Shown piece by piece: positions 44,068-53,230 of a stretch of 64,000 bases of DNA. Source of the stretch: JALZVT01 sp039029135 (GTDB lineage: Bacteria > Pseudomonadota > Gammaproteobacteria > Pseudomonadales > Azotimanducaceae); contig JBCCGT010000024.1 of assembly GCA_039029135.1 (NCBI GenBank), positions 1 to 64,000 of the forward strand, in the 5' to 3' direction. A program made the translations under genes and the position numbers. The notes beneath the pieces were generated by a model. The model had not been told where the DNA came from. It did no database searches and was given only the letters and a program-made list of their open reading frames with translations. Numbering within the stretch: position 1 is the first letter of the stretch; the number at the start of each line of letters is the position of its first letter.

Positions 44068-44625
44068 ATGTCTGAACAAGAGCCTCCCAACGAGCCGCCG
44101 GCGGAGCCCGCCGGCGCAGGTCCCGATAAGGCGCCGTCCCCGGAACGCGAGGCGCTGTTTCGCGCGCTGATCGGACCGCGCAAACAGGCCTACTATCTGA
44201 GCTACATCAGACGGGCTGAGTCGCGCGGCTACGCGCCGCTCGCCTGGCACTGGCCGGCGTTTTTTCTCGGCCCGCTGTGGTGCTTGTGGCGGCGCCAGTA
44301 TTTGTTCGGCGCGATCTGCGTCGCGCTGTCGATCGTCGTGTCGCTGCTGGCAACCGGCCTCGGCTGGTCCGGCGGCTCCGTCACGCAGCTCTTGCTGTCC
44401 CTGCCGGTCGCCGTCTTCGCATCGCTAAAGGCGAACGCCTTCTACTACAGCTGGGCGAGCCAAAACGTCGCGCGCGCGCAGGAACTGGATCCGGGGCAGA
44501 CCGCCCGCCAGCTTGAATTTCTTGCCGGTCGCGGCGGCGTCAACCAGAACCTGCCGCTCATACTGGGGCTGTTCATCATGCTGCTGGTGATGCTCACGCC
44601 GGTACCTTCGCCGCCGCCTTCCTGA
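44068..44625 (+). CDS. DUF2628-domain membrane protein
   Basis: A 185-residue protein. RKQAYYLSYIRRAESRGYAP then LAWHWPAFFLGPLWCLWRRQ is the DUF2628 signature, followed by two hydrophobic helices, a cytoplasmic stretch and a last C-terminal helix (LILGLFIMLLVML). These proteins have no known function. Last gene of the SDR operon and followed by a hairpin. Confidence 0.8.
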   Translation: MSEQEPPNEPPAEPAGAGPDKAPSPEREALFRALIGPRKQAYYLSYIRRAESRGYAPLAWHWPAFFLGPLWCLWRRQYLFGAICVALSIVVSLLATGLGWSGGSVTQLLLSLPVAVFASLKANAFYYSWASQNVARAQELDPGQTARQLEFLAGRGGVNQNLPLILGLFIMLLVMLTPVPSPPPS

Positions 44626-44633
44626 AGACAGCA

Positions 44634-44665
44634 CACGCATTCGCGAATAGCCGCGCGAACGCGTG
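44634..44665. other. Hairpin between convergent genes, possible weak terminator
   Basis: CACGCATTCGCG pairs with CGCGAACGCGTG at 11 of 12 positions around an 8-base loop, nine bases after the DUF2628 stop and 70 before the TonB-domain stop. There is no T-run on either side, so intrinsic termination is doubtful; it may instead protect 3' ends. Confidence 0.45.
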
Positions 44666-44735
44666 AGACAGATAGATAGAGTCGCGGATTAGCGCGCCAG
44701 CATCGCCGGCGAACCGCAGCAACCGCCTGTGTGAC

Positions 44736-45929
44736 TTAAGGCGTGTCTTCGAAACTGAAGCGCAGACCGCTGCGCACTTCGGTCGCGGTGCCGTCGACGA
44801 GATAGGGTGCGAAGCGCCAGCGATCGATCGCATCCAGAGCGGACTGCTCGAACACGCCGTCGCTCGAACGCACGACGATCGCATCGAATACGCGGCCACT
44901 CGGCGCGATGCGGAAATTGAGTTCGACCCAGCCTTCCAGCGTGCGGCCGCGCTGAGCGCCACGAGGGTACCGCGGTGCCGGTTGCTCCAACACCTCAAGC
45001 TCGGAAATGCCCAGCACCGGGACGCGAGCGGCCGTCTGCGACGCCGCGGCGGGCGGCTCGGCGGCGGCAAGCGCCGCCTCGTTCGCCGCCGCTTCCTCGG
45101 CCTGGCTGAGCGCAGCGATGCGACCCGTCATTTCCTCGGCCTGTTCGATGCCGACCAGATCGGGCGCGGCCTCGCGAGCGCGATCCATCAGTGTGTTCGC
45201 GGCTTCGAAATCGCCCGCAAGCGTGGCGCTCTGCGCCTGCGCGAGCAGCCGCTGCGCGACGGTTTCGATGCCCACGAGCGCCTCGGCGTTGTCGCGATCC
45301 AAACGCTGTATTTCGCGGTAGGAAGCAAGCGCGTTGTCTTCCCCCGGACCCGTCAGCCGCTCGGTCGCTAGCTGATTGACCGCCAACAGGGTCAGCTCGT
45401 CGATCCGCTCAAAGCGCTGCGCTCGTCGCAGAATCCCCTGCGCGCCGCCATGACCGGGCATGACGGCCAGCACGTGCTGCGCCGCACGCCGCGCACCGCC
45501 CCAATCGCTTTCGAAGATGGCTGTTTCGGCCTCGTTGACGACGAATGCGATCACCTCATTGAAGGCGTCGCGCGCTGGCACATTGTCCGGTTCGATCAGC
45601 AGCGCCTGCTGGTAATAGTAGAGGGCGTTGTCGCTGACGGGCTCAGACACTCGGCCCGCCGCGAACGCCCGCTCGCCGAGCTCCGACCAACTATCGTTGC
45701 GCGGACCGTCACCGTTCAGCCAGGTGGCAACCGGCAGCGGCGGCAGCTCTAACCGTATCTCCTCAACCGGCCGCAGCAGCATTGCGGCGCTCAGGACAAC
45801 GCCGGCGATGACCAGCACGCTGGCCATTCCGAACTGATGCAGCAGAGAGATCCCGTCCTCGCCGCGCGCATCCGTAACTTCCGCGTCGATGCGCGCGGGC
45901 TCGGGGTCGATACGCATGGATTCGCTCAC
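44736..45929 (-). CDS. Membrane protein with TPR-like repeats and TonB C-terminal domain
   Basis: A 397-residue protein. A cytoplasmic N-terminus, one membrane helix (about 33-52, MASVLVIAGVVLSAAMLL), a long helical region with TPR-like units (ALYYYQQALLIEPDNVPARD, AEALVGIETVAQRLLAQA), an Ala/Glu-rich linker, and a TonB C-terminal domain (PRYPRGAQRGRTLEGWVELN then FRIAPSGRVFDAIVV). TonB domains contact outer-membrane receptors, but no ExbB/ExbD genes are near. The ATG overlaps the receiver gene stop by ATGA. Third gene of a signalling operon, which is unusual for a TonB protein. Confidence 0.8.
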   Translation of the reverse strand: MSESMRIDPEPARIDAEVTDARGEDGISLLHQFGMASVLVIAGVVLSAAMLLRPVEEIRLELPPLPVATWLNGDGPRNDSWSELGERAFAAGRVSEPVSDNALYYYQQALLIEPDNVPARDAFNEVIAFVVNEAETAIFESDWGGARRAAQHVLAVMPGHGGAQGILRRAQRFERIDELTLLAVNQLATERLTGPGEDNALASYREIQRLDRDNAEALVGIETVAQRLLAQAQSATLAGDFEAANTLMDRAREAAPDLVGIEQAEEMTGRIAALSQAEEAAANEAALAAAEPPAAASQTAARVPVLGISELEVLEQPAPRYPRGAQRGRTLEGWVELNFRIAPSGRVFDAIVVRSSDGVFEQSALDAIDRWRFAPYLVDGTATEVRSGLRFSFEDTP

Positions 45930-47575
45930 GGCTGATCACCTCGATCGATCTCGGCAGGCAGGGCGGCCTCCGCGTCGTGCGAGCTGGCCTCGTTCACCAT
46001 CAAGTCGCGCGCGTCCTTCAACGGGTGCCCCGCGATCGCCGCACCCAGGCTTGCGCGGATCCGCGCGACGCGGGCCTTCAGGCCTGCCAAAAGACCCTGG
46101 TGCGCCGGCGTCTCCTGCGGTCGCTCTTCGACGCGATGGCGCAGCACACGCCGCCGATCGCCGCACAGGGATTCGAACCTCGAGACCGCCGAGCGCAGCC
46201 AGATCTTGGTCTGCACCTCCTGCAGGGGTTTGAGCAGAAAGCGGAATATCTGCCCGTGATTGATCAGATTGATCATCGTCGTAGCGTCGGAACGTTCGCT
46301 GACGATGATCGTGACCAGTTCGGGTACCTCGCGCTTGAGCGCGCCAGTCAGTTCCGCAAGACCGGTCTCGTCGTTTGCAATGTCGGTGACGAGCACCCCG
46401 ACCGGCCGGGTCGCCAGCAGCTGCACGGCAAGCTCGGTAACCTCCGCGTGCACAACGGGCAGGTCGCCTTCGCAGGCAAGCCGGATACTGTCCACCAACT
46501 GCGCGTCGCGACTGAGGACCAGCAGCTCCGTGGGCGGCGCCGATACGTCGACGGGCGCAGCCTCGACGGACGGGGCGGCGACGTCGACACGCGTGTCGGC
46601 GGGTAGCTCAGGGTGGGCAACCGTGTCGCCGCGCTGTTCGGCAAGCGCAGCCTGATCCGCGTCGCTTTCCGCATCGTCGTCGAGCAACACATCAAGCTCA
46701 CGCTCGAGCGCTCGGGCATCCGTTGTTGGTTGGTCTGGTCCCTGCGACGCTTGCTCGGTAAGCGGATCTTCTTCGTGGTGCGAATCTACATCGAGCTGCA
46801 AATCTTGGTCAGCCTGCGCGGGCGCAGCCTCGTTCGCGAGCAGTTCGTACGCCGCCATCAGGGCGTCGGCAACGCCCGGAATCGCGCTCATGCCATCGCT
46901 CGGTGTGACCGGCCGCTGCGTTTCCGCTTGGCGGTCGGCGGCGTCGCCTAGCAGCTCTTCATTAGCCGCAGGGGTGTGATCGCGGTCCGCCGGCGGGCGA
47001 TCTTCCGAACCCGGCGCCGCAAACAGCACCACAGCACCGTTGGGCGTCTCGCGTCTGGCATCAATCGCGTCCCGAGGCGCTCTAGCCGCTGCAGCCGTTT
47101 CCTTTAAGTGCTCGACTGAGGAGTCTGCGTCCGGCTCCTGATCGGAACCACACAGGGCCGCCTCGACCGCGAGCTGTACGGCCGTTTTCAATTCGTCGGG
47201 CGGACAGGGTTTCATCAAATAGCGAAAAACTTCGCTTTCATTAATCGACGCTTCAATGGCATCGAGATCCGCATACCCGGTGAGCAGGATGCGCATCGTC
47301 TCGGGCCGCTTTTCGCGAATGCGCGTCAACAGCTGCACGCCTGTCATGAAAGGCATGCGCTGATCGCTGACCACGACATGCACGGCCCGCTCCTGCAGCA
47401 CCTCCAGCGCCTCGATCGCAGAGTTCGCCAGCACGACGTCGTATTCGCGGCGAAACATCGCGCGCATCGACGTAAGCACGCGTCGCTCGTCATCAACGAA
47501 CAGCACGCAGGCGCGCGACTGCTGGTTCGGGGGCACCGACTCTTCACCCCTCGATGTCGACTCGGGGTACATCAC
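45926..47575 (-). CDS. Dual-receiver response regulator without output domain
   Basis: A 549-residue protein. Receiver 1 (about 22-140) is canonical: VLFVDDERR (Asp 28, 29), VVVSDQRMP (phospho-Asp 71), ILLTGYAD and LMKPCPP (Lys 122). A disordered, acidic 200-residue linker follows. Receiver 2 (about 343-460) is degenerate: VLSRDAQLVDS lacks the acidic pair, VLVTDIAND keeps the Asp, and FRFLLKPLQ the Lys. The C-terminal 85 residues are charged and helical. No DNA-binding, GGDEF, EAL or HD-GYP domain is seen. Overlaps the kinase gene and the TonB gene by 4 bases on each side. Confidence 0.82.
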   Translation of the reverse strand: MMYPESTSRGEESVPPNQQSRACVLFVDDERRVLTSMRAMFRREYDVVLANSAIEALEVLQERAVHVVVSDQRMPFMTGVQLLTRIREKRPETMRILLTGYADLDAIEASINESEVFRYLMKPCPPDELKTAVQLAVEAALCGSDQEPDADSSVEHLKETAAAARAPRDAIDARRETPNGAVVLFAAPGSEDRPPADRDHTPAANEELLGDAADRQAETQRPVTPSDGMSAIPGVADALMAAYELLANEAAPAQADQDLQLDVDSHHEEDPLTEQASQGPDQPTTDARALERELDVLLDDDAESDADQAALAEQRGDTVAHPELPADTRVDVAAPSVEAAPVDVSAPPTELLVLSRDAQLVDSIRLACEGDLPVVHAEVTELAVQLLATRPVGVLVTDIANDETGLAELTGALKREVPELVTIIVSERSDATTMINLINHGQIFRFLLKPLQEVQTKIWLRSAVSRFESLCGDRRRVLRHRVEERPQETPAHQGLLAGLKARVARIRASLGAAIAGHPLKDARDLMVNEASSHDAEAALPAEIDRGDQP

Positions 47576-49524
47576 GCGACCTCCTCCCCGACGTCCGGCG
47601 CGCCTGTCGACGCAGCCGTTCCGGCTTCGGCGGCGGGCTCGGCGCCCGCGAGACTGACGGTCGCGTCATCTTCGCCGCTGGCCTCGCTTCTGCGCACCGG
47701 CAGCCCCAGCGTAAACCGGCTGCCTACGCCCACTCGCGAGTCGATCAAAAGCTGACCTTCGTGCTCTTGCACAATCTTGTGCACGATTGACAGTCCGAGG
47801 CCGGTGCCCTTGCCGACAGGCTTGGTCGTAAAGAACGGGTCCATGATCTTAGAGAGATTTTCTTCCGCAATGCCGCAGCCCGTGTCTTCGATCACGACCT
47901 CGACCCAGTCGCCGCGCGAGCTGGTCGAGAGCGTGAGCTCGCCGCCTTCGCCCATGGCCTGCACCGCGTTCGTGATCAAATTGATGAAGACCTGGTTGAG
48001 GCGCGACGGCGAGCAATAGATGTCAGGGACCTCGTCGAAGCGCTTTTCTACCGTGATGCCGTACTTCCAGAGATTGCGCGTAATGACGAGCGTCTTCTCT
48101 AGACCGTCGACCACATTGAAGCGATCCTCGGCCGCGCGATCCAAGCGGGAGAAGTCCTTGAGACTCTGCACGAGTTCCGCGATTTGCTGCAGACCGTCGA
48201 CGTTGTCGCGCGCCAGCTGAGCGATCTCCTCGACGTTTTCCTCGATGATTTCCGGGTCGAAATCGGCGCGTTTCGACAGCATGTTCTGCAGCGCGCGCTG
48301 CCGCTCGAGATCGCTGCCGGCCGCAACGATCGGCAGGGTGCTGGCGATGAATTCGTCGAGTTCGCTCACCGCTTCGGACGTCATGGACGCGTTGTTCATG
48401 ACGTACAGCAGCGGCGTATTGATCTCGTGCATGACGCCCGCGACGAGCTGGCCGAGCGAAGACATCTTCTCCGCCTGCACGAGCTGTACCTGCGATTCCT
48501 GCAGGTCGGTCAAAGCCTGCTCGACTTCCTGCGTGCGTTCCTGGACCCGCTCTTCGAGTTCATCGTGGGACGCATTGAGCTCTCGATAGCTGCGGCTAAG
48601 GCGGACCCCGAAGTAGCCAAGGGTCAGCAGCAACATCACGGTGTAAACGTTCAGCAGCGTCCGGGCGTCGCTGAGCATATATAGATCGCGCAGGTGCGCC
48701 GCGCCTACGGCCGGCGCGACAGCCTCGAGTGCTGCGGAAAACGCCGCGAGCTTGCCGGCGACATCGCTGCGCAGCATACCCAACCGTGCGGTGCTCGCGG
48801 CCTCCGCCTCGTCCGCAAGACCGGCGAGGGCGCGGCGTTCGTCGGCGCCAACGGCGAATTGCGGTTCACGCAGCGCGGCAACCCGTTCGGGCACGCTCTG
48901 CAGGGCTTCCGCGTCGGCGCCGCGCAGACGCTCAAGCAGCGCGCGCTGATTGCGCACAATTGCATCGGCGCTCTCCGCGCGACCGCTGCTTCGCAGTCCA
49001 GTCGCGAGTGCGCGCGCGTCAACGTCGAGGCCAACCAGCGACGCCACGAGCAGACTCTGATCGACGGCCATGCTGCGCATCGCGCGCGTGAGCTGCATGC
49101 CTTCGGTGGCGAGCTTTTCCACCCGCAAACGGGGATCGCTGCTCGCGTCGACGACGCCGCGGGTCAGCGCGACGAATTGCCCTGCGAGCTGGTCACGAAA
49201 GTAGCCCACGGGACCAAGTTCTCTGCTCTTGGAAAGATCGCGCGTAAGCTGGCCGAGGATCAGTTCGAAGCGATCGGCGAGTTCGGAGATCGTTGGCTGC
49301 GCGTCGATGCGCGCCTCGTCGGCGACCAACAGCGCATCGCCCGTCAGGGCATCGAGTTCAACGAGGTAATCGAGCTTTTGATCGATGCCCTGCATGCCGC
49401 CACGACCGGGATCATTGGACAGCAGCAGCAGGCTGCCTAGCAGCACGGCGGCGAGCGTGATCGCCAGTAGGGAAAGTGCGTTCTTTAGCGGGTTCAGTTG
49501 CATCGATTGAATACGGCGGTCCAT
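47572..49524 (-). CDS. Membrane sensor histidine kinase
   Basis: A 650-residue kinase. Membrane helices at about 16-35 and 292-309 enclose a 250-residue all-helical periplasmic sensor. A coiled coil (DELEERVQERTQEVEQALTD) leads to the H-box GQLVAGVMHEINTPLLYV (His 366) and a HATPase with NLITNAVQAMGEGG, VIEDTGCGIAEEN and GKGTGLGLSIVHKI. No receiver or HAMP is obvious. I chose the ATG at 49524 (GAGG eight bases upstream); an ORF extends to 49599. First gene of the operon with the dual-receiver and TPR-TonB genes. Confidence 0.88.
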   Translation of the reverse strand: MDRRIQSMQLNPLKNALSLLAITLAAVLLGSLLLLSNDPGRGGMQGIDQKLDYLVELDALTGDALLVADEARIDAQPTISELADRFELILGQLTRDLSKSRELGPVGYFRDQLAGQFVALTRGVVDASSDPRLRVEKLATEGMQLTRAMRSMAVDQSLLVASLVGLDVDARALATGLRSSGRAESADAIVRNQRALLERLRGADAEALQSVPERVAALREPQFAVGADERRALAGLADEAEAASTARLGMLRSDVAGKLAAFSAALEAVAPAVGAAHLRDLYMLSDARTLLNVYTVMLLLTLGYFGVRLSRSYRELNASHDELEERVQERTQEVEQALTDLQESQVQLVQAEKMSSLGQLVAGVMHEINTPLLYVMNNASMTSEAVSELDEFIASTLPIVAAGSDLERQRALQNMLSKRADFDPEIIEENVEEIAQLARDNVDGLQQIAELVQSLKDFSRLDRAAEDRFNVVDGLEKTLVITRNLWKYGITVEKRFDEVPDIYCSPSRLNQVFINLITNAVQAMGEGGELTLSTSSRGDWVEVVIEDTGCGIAEENLSKIMDPFFTTKPVGKGTGLGLSIVHKIVQEHEGQLLIDSRVGVGSRFTLGLPVRRSEASGEDDATVSLAGAEPAAEAGTAASTGAPDVGEEVA

Positions 49525-49825
49525 GCCCGTCGCCTCGCGGGTGATCGCTTCCGGCTCTATCCAGAGACTAGGCCGTGCGATCACACGGATTGTGTGCACA
49601 AGTCACATTTATGGCGTTTGGCTGGGGGCCGCGTAGAAAACGAGGGCTAAACGCCCGTTCGTAGCGCAAAGCCGGTCGGCAAGTGCCGCGGAGCGCGGCC
49701 TTCGGTACCGCAATCGTCCGACTTCGTCAGGGTCAAGACACCGTTCGCCCCCCGGCGCGTTGCCCTGAGTGCCACGACTGGACACAATGTTGGATCAACA
49801 ACATGCCCCGCCTCGGACCCCCAGC
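49525..49825 (+). other. Divergent intergenic region (about 300 bp)
   Basis: Lies between the kinase (minus) and P450 (plus) starts. TTGTG-TG-CACAA at 49588-49599 is a small dyad that could serve the kinase promoter. Otherwise I see no gene, repeat or RNA. The true P450 start may lie inside this stretch (ATG at 49787, GTG at 49769). Confidence 0.35.
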
Positions 49826-51076
49826 ATGAACCACCCCATACCCCTGCGTGACGACAAGGCTGATATCTGGTCGGTCCCGCTGTCCCAGATCGACGTCGCC
49901 AACGGCGACCTGTTTGCCGCCGAACAACACTGGGAGGTGTTTCGCCGGCTCCGCGAGGAAGCGCCGGTCCATTACTGCGCGGAGAGTCAGTTTGGGCCCT
50001 ACTGGTCCATCAGCCGTTTCGACGACATCAAGTTCGTCGACAGGAATCACGAGCTGTTTTCTTCTGAAGGCGGCATCGTCATCGATGAAGGGGACGACGA
50101 GTTCCCGCTGCCGATGTTCATCGCCATGGATCCGCCGAAGCATGATCAACAGCGTGCGGTCGTTAGCCCCACCGTCGCGCCGCAGAACCTGGCTAACCTG
50201 GAAACCACGATTCGCACGCGCGTTATCGCCATTCTCGACAGCCTGCCCATCGACGAGCCCTTCGACTGGGTCGATCGCGTCAGCATCGAACTGACGACGC
50301 AGATGCTGGCGACGCTGTTCGATTTCCCTTGGGAAGAGCGCCGCAAGCTCACCTGGTGGTCTGACGTGGTAACCGGCGGAGAGGCCGCCGGTCTGGTGGA
50401 CTCCGAGGAAGAATGGCGCGCCGAGATGATGCAGTGCCTCGCGTTCTTCACCGGCCTGTGGGAGGAACGACTGCAGCAGCCCCCGTCGAACGATTTCATC
50501 TCGATGCTGGTCCACGGCACGGCGACCAAAGACATGCCGCCCGAGGAGTACCTGGGTAATCTGCTGCTCTTGATCGTTGGCGGCAACGACACCACCCGCA
50601 ACTCAATCACCGGCGGCGTCTACGCCCTGAATCAGTTCCCGGGCGAATACGACAAGCTGCGGGCCAACCCCAAACTGATACCCAACATGGTCAGCGAGAT
50701 CATTCGCTGGCAGACACCGCTCGCGCACATGCGCCGGACCGCGACGACCGACGTCGAACTGCGCGGCCAAAAAATCGCGAAGGGCGACAAGGTGATCATG
50801 TGGTACGTCTCGGGCAACCGCGATCCGGACGCCTTCGAAGACCCCGATCGGTTCCTGATCGATCGTAAGAATGCGCGGCAGCACGTCAGCTTCGGCTTCG
50901 GCATCCACCGCTGCATGGGCAATCGCCTCGCCGAGATGCAGCTACGCATCCTCTGGGAAGAACTCATCGAGCGCTTCCACAAGGTGGAAGTCGTGACAGA
51001 GCCGGAGCGCACCAAGTCGTCGTTCGTGAAGGGCTACCAGAACATGCTGGTCCGGCTGGTGCCGCACGGCGGCTGA
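49826..51076 (+). CDS. Cytochrome P450
   Basis: A 416-residue soluble bacterial P450. The I-helix oxygen site is LLIVGGNDTTRNS, the K-helix ExxR is EIIRWQTP, and the heme-thiolate loop is HVSFGFGIHRCMGNRLAE with the axial Cys. The overall wording resembles bacterial P450s acting on terpenoids, steroids or alkyl chains. No ferredoxin or reductase gene lies beside it. Start is uncertain; upstream in-frame ATG (49787) and GTG (49769) exist and none has a strong ribosome site. Confidence 0.92.
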   Translation: MNHPIPLRDDKADIWSVPLSQIDVANGDLFAAEQHWEVFRRLREEAPVHYCAESQFGPYWSISRFDDIKFVDRNHELFSSEGGIVIDEGDDEFPLPMFIAMDPPKHDQQRAVVSPTVAPQNLANLETTIRTRVIAILDSLPIDEPFDWVDRVSIELTTQMLATLFDFPWEERRKLTWWSDVVTGGEAAGLVDSEEEWRAEMMQCLAFFTGLWEERLQQPPSNDFISMLVHGTATKDMPPEEYLGNLLLLIVGGNDTTRNSITGGVYALNQFPGEYDKLRANPKLIPNMVSEIIRWQTPLAHMRRTATTDVELRGQKIAKGDKVIMWYVSGNRDPDAFEDPDRFLIDRKNARQHVSFGFGIHRCMGNRLAEMQLRILWEELIERFHKVEVVTEPERTKSSFVKGYQNMLVRLVPHGG

Positions 51077-51299
51077 GGCCGCAGGCCGCCACCAACTGTT
51101 GGCGAAGACCGCCAGCACCCTGCCATCTGCTGCCGTCGGGTGACGCGGCACCTCGCGCGTTACCCTAATAAATCAGTGACTTAGCTGCCGCTGCCGAGCT
51201 GGCACGGTAGTTGAATCATCTTGCGCAAACAACGCGCGGGCCGGGCTCGCGCCAACGGGTCCAAACGACCCACGACACGCGCAGGCAACGGCAATCGGC

Positions 51300-51761
51300 A
51301 TGAACGAATCAGCATCACAGCACCCAAGCACGGACACCGGCCTGCAGCGAATATTCCTCGCGCGCGCAACGGCGTGCCGGCACGGCCTGCACGATCGTCG
51401 TCTGCCTGCCGGCCGTTACTCGTCTCAGCTGCAGTGCCTGGCTGCCCTGACGGGCATGCTCGTCGCGGGCGCGCTGGTCTTCGCAGCACCAAGCAACGGC
51501 GACGCAGCCGGCGCGACCGATCAGGCACTGGTGGCGCCGGCGCCCGCGCAGGTCGTTCGCGTCTCACCCGTGGAACTGCATCCCATGTTTGCGCCCTACG
51601 GCGGCGGATTCACCGAGCGCGAGCCAGAGGAAGGACAGGACAAGCAGGCCGTACCGGCCACGCTGTCGGCGCCCGCGCTGGCCGGCGAGCCTAAGCCCGA
51701 TCAGTCGGCGGTTCGCGGCGCGTCGCGGCCCGTTCCTGCACGACGACCCAGGGTCGGATAA
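51300..51761 (+). CDS. Hypothetical secreted or membrane-anchored Pro-rich protein
   Basis: A 153-residue frame with a basic N-terminal 45 residues, a hydrophobic helix (CLAALTGMLVAGALVFAAP, about 46-64) and a Pro/Ala/Gln-rich tail. No domain recognised. It overlaps the DUF2288 gene end-to-end by 71 bases on the opposite strand, and competing frames exist, so it may be spurious. The 223 bases between P450 and this frame show no feature. Confidence 0.4.
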   Translation: MNESASQHPSTDTGLQRIFLARATACRHGLHDRRLPAGRYSSQLQCLAALTGMLVAGALVFAAPSNGDAAGATDQALVAPAPAQVVRVSPVELHPMFAPYGGGFTEREPEEGQDKQAVPATLSAPALAGEPKPDQSAVRGASRPVPARRPRVG

Positions 51762-52038
51762 CGGTCGTCCACAGATCAATGGCGCCGTCCTGCCAGCGGC
51801 GCGCCTGCTCATCGGTCACCGGCCCCAGCAGCTGCCGGGTCTGCCAGTCGCGCACGCGCTCGGCGTCGTCACGCGCCAACGCCAACCCGACCTCGATCAG
51901 ATCCAGCTCGGCCGCGACGCCGAGCAGCACCCCCTGGGCAAAGAACCGCTGCAGGTCGCTCCAGGGCGCAAGCGCCGTCTCGCCAAGCAGCTTGGTCTTC
52001 AGCGCCTCATCGGCGTCCATGGGCACATCAGTCGTCAT
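51691..52038 (-). CDS. DUF2288 family protein
   Basis: A 115-residue soluble protein. KTKLLGETALAPWSDLQRFF, AQGVLLGVAAELDLIEVGLA and LWTTVIRPWVVVQE follow the DUF2288 family closely. Function is unknown, though it is widespread in gammaproteobacteria and some cyanobacteria. The ATG lies inside the end of the small upstream gene (11-base overlap), so it is translationally coupled. Confidence 0.83.
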   Translation of the reverse strand: MTTDVPMDADEALKTKLLGETALAPWSDLQRFFAQGVLLGVAAELDLIEVGLALARDDAERVRDWQTRQLLGPVTDEQARRWQDGAIDLWTTVIRPWVVVQERAATRREPPTDRA

Positions 52039-52243
52039 GGTTGTCTCGCTGCGCGCGCTCCCTCAGTGTCAGGTGCCAGCGCGCGCGGGGCCGACGCTCT
52101 GCAGCCCTTGCAGCGTCTTGACGGCGGCCCGCTCGCGCCTGGCGAATTCGGCCATAGGTTAGCAAAAACACGCTGGCAACACTCGCGCCGAAGCCGTAAG
52201 TCATTGTTTTTATTAGACTCGCGCGACGGCCCTGAAGTTGCAT
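52028..52243 (-). CDS. Small membrane-anchored basic protein
   Basis: A 71-residue frame with a single hydrophobic segment (TYGFGASVASVFLLTYG, about 15-31) and an Arg-rich tail. The start RRASLIKTMTYGFGAS is faintly like DUF2061 proteins, but half that helix pair is missing. It overlaps the DUF2288 start by 11 bases. May be real and coupled; could also be chance. Confidence 0.42.
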   Translation of the reverse strand: MQLQGRRASLIKTMTYGFGASVASVFLLTYGRIRQARAGRRQDAARAAERRPRARWHLTLRERAQRDNHDD

Positions 52244-52388
52244 ATTCTCGCTTAGACCATGACCATCGAGACGGGCCCTTGTCGATCAGGGCCTCGCGAT
52301 GACACAGCCCCTGCGAATCAAACGCGGCGCGTCCCACCGGGCGCGAGCGCCAGACTCCAGGGCCCAGACGCTCAACGAGGGAATCCAC

Positions 52389-52661
52389 ATGACCCGCTAC
52401 ACCCGCCGCGTTCGCACCGTCAGCAGCCTCTCGTTCGGACAGGGCTCTACGGCGAACGTGCTGGCGGCGCTCGCGAGCTTTTTGTTCCCCGGCCTGGGCC
52501 AACTGCTGCAGGGCCGGCTGCTGGCCGCGTTCATCCACTTCGTGGCAAGCGCCCTGCTGTGGATCATTCTGCTCGGCTGGTTGGTACACATCTTCTCCGC
52601 CATCAGCGCGGCCCGGTTCACACCACGATACGTCTATGACGTTTACGATATCGATCGTTGA
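52389..52661 (+). CDS. Small two-helix membrane protein, TM2/DUF5683-like
   Basis: A 90-residue protein. After a basic N-terminus, LAALASFLFPGLGQLLQGRL and AFIHFVASALLWIILLGWLV are two helices around a FPGLGQ turn, typical of small TM2-like families. GAGGGA lies six bases before the ATG, which settles the start; an upstream in-frame ATG at 52299 is disfavoured. Function unknown. The NUDIX gene follows. Confidence 0.7.
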   Translation: MTRYTRRVRTVSSLSFGQGSTANVLAALASFLFPGLGQLLQGRLLAAFIHFVASALLWIILLGWLVHIFSAISAARFTPRYVYDVYDIDR

Positions 52662-52693
52662 CCATGACAGGGCGCGAGGCCCGGAGGTTCCCC

Positions 52694-53137
52694 TTGGCCG
52701 TTTGGCGCAAGCCGAAGACCGCGCGCGCTTTGCTGCTGCGCGACGACCGCATACTGCTTGCGGACCACCATCGCTATCGCAAACCCACGCGCTGGGGACT
52801 GCCCGGCGGGCACATCGAATGGGGCGAGAATCCGGCAGACACCGCGCGCCGGGAGGTGCTCGAAGAGCTCGGCGTCACGCTGGGCGAACTGACGTTCGTG
52901 GACAACTATCTGTACAAACACCGGTGGCACTCGGTCTACGCCGCCACGATGCCGACAGAGTCGCTGCGCGTCGATCACAGCGAGCTGGGGGAAGTCCGCT
53001 GGTTCAGCTTTGCCGAGATCGAACGGCTGCAGCGCGTCCGCCAGCTGCACGCCGGCTACGAACTGCGCTCGCTGTGCGACTATTTGAACAACGCCCACGC
53101 GGCCGGTACACGCCCCCCGCATCGCGCCGAGGCCTAA
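52694..53137 (+). CDS. NUDIX hydrolase
   Basis: A 147-residue pyrophosphohydrolase. The NUDIX box is perfect: GHIEWGENPADTARREVLEE then LGV (Gx5Ex7REUxEExGU). It cleaves a nucleoside-diphosphate-linked substrate, which cannot be named from sequence. I chose the TTG at 52694, since CGGAGG lies six to seven bases upstream and the conserved part VWRKPKTARALLLRDD begins there; ATG at 52664 is in frame but has no ribosome site. Confidence 0.85.
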   Translation: MAVWRKPKTARALLLRDDRILLADHHRYRKPTRWGLPGGHIEWGENPADTARREVLEELGVTLGELTFVDNYLYKHRWHSVYAATMPTESLRVDHSELGEVRWFSFAEIERLQRVRQLHAGYELRSLCDYLNNAHAAGTRPPHRAEA

Positions 53138-53230
53138 ACCCCACACGATACAACCGGCGATCGTCCCGATCGGACGCGCGCCGGCGCGCCGCCAAGACAG
53201 AGGCCCGAGCATCCATTAGACTGCCGGCCC

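Noticed and set aside
51221..51694. Plus-strand Arg-rich frame before the DUF2288 gene
   Set aside because: Competes with the frame at 51300, which at least has a plausible membrane helix; this one has only Arg/Ala/Gly shadow composition.
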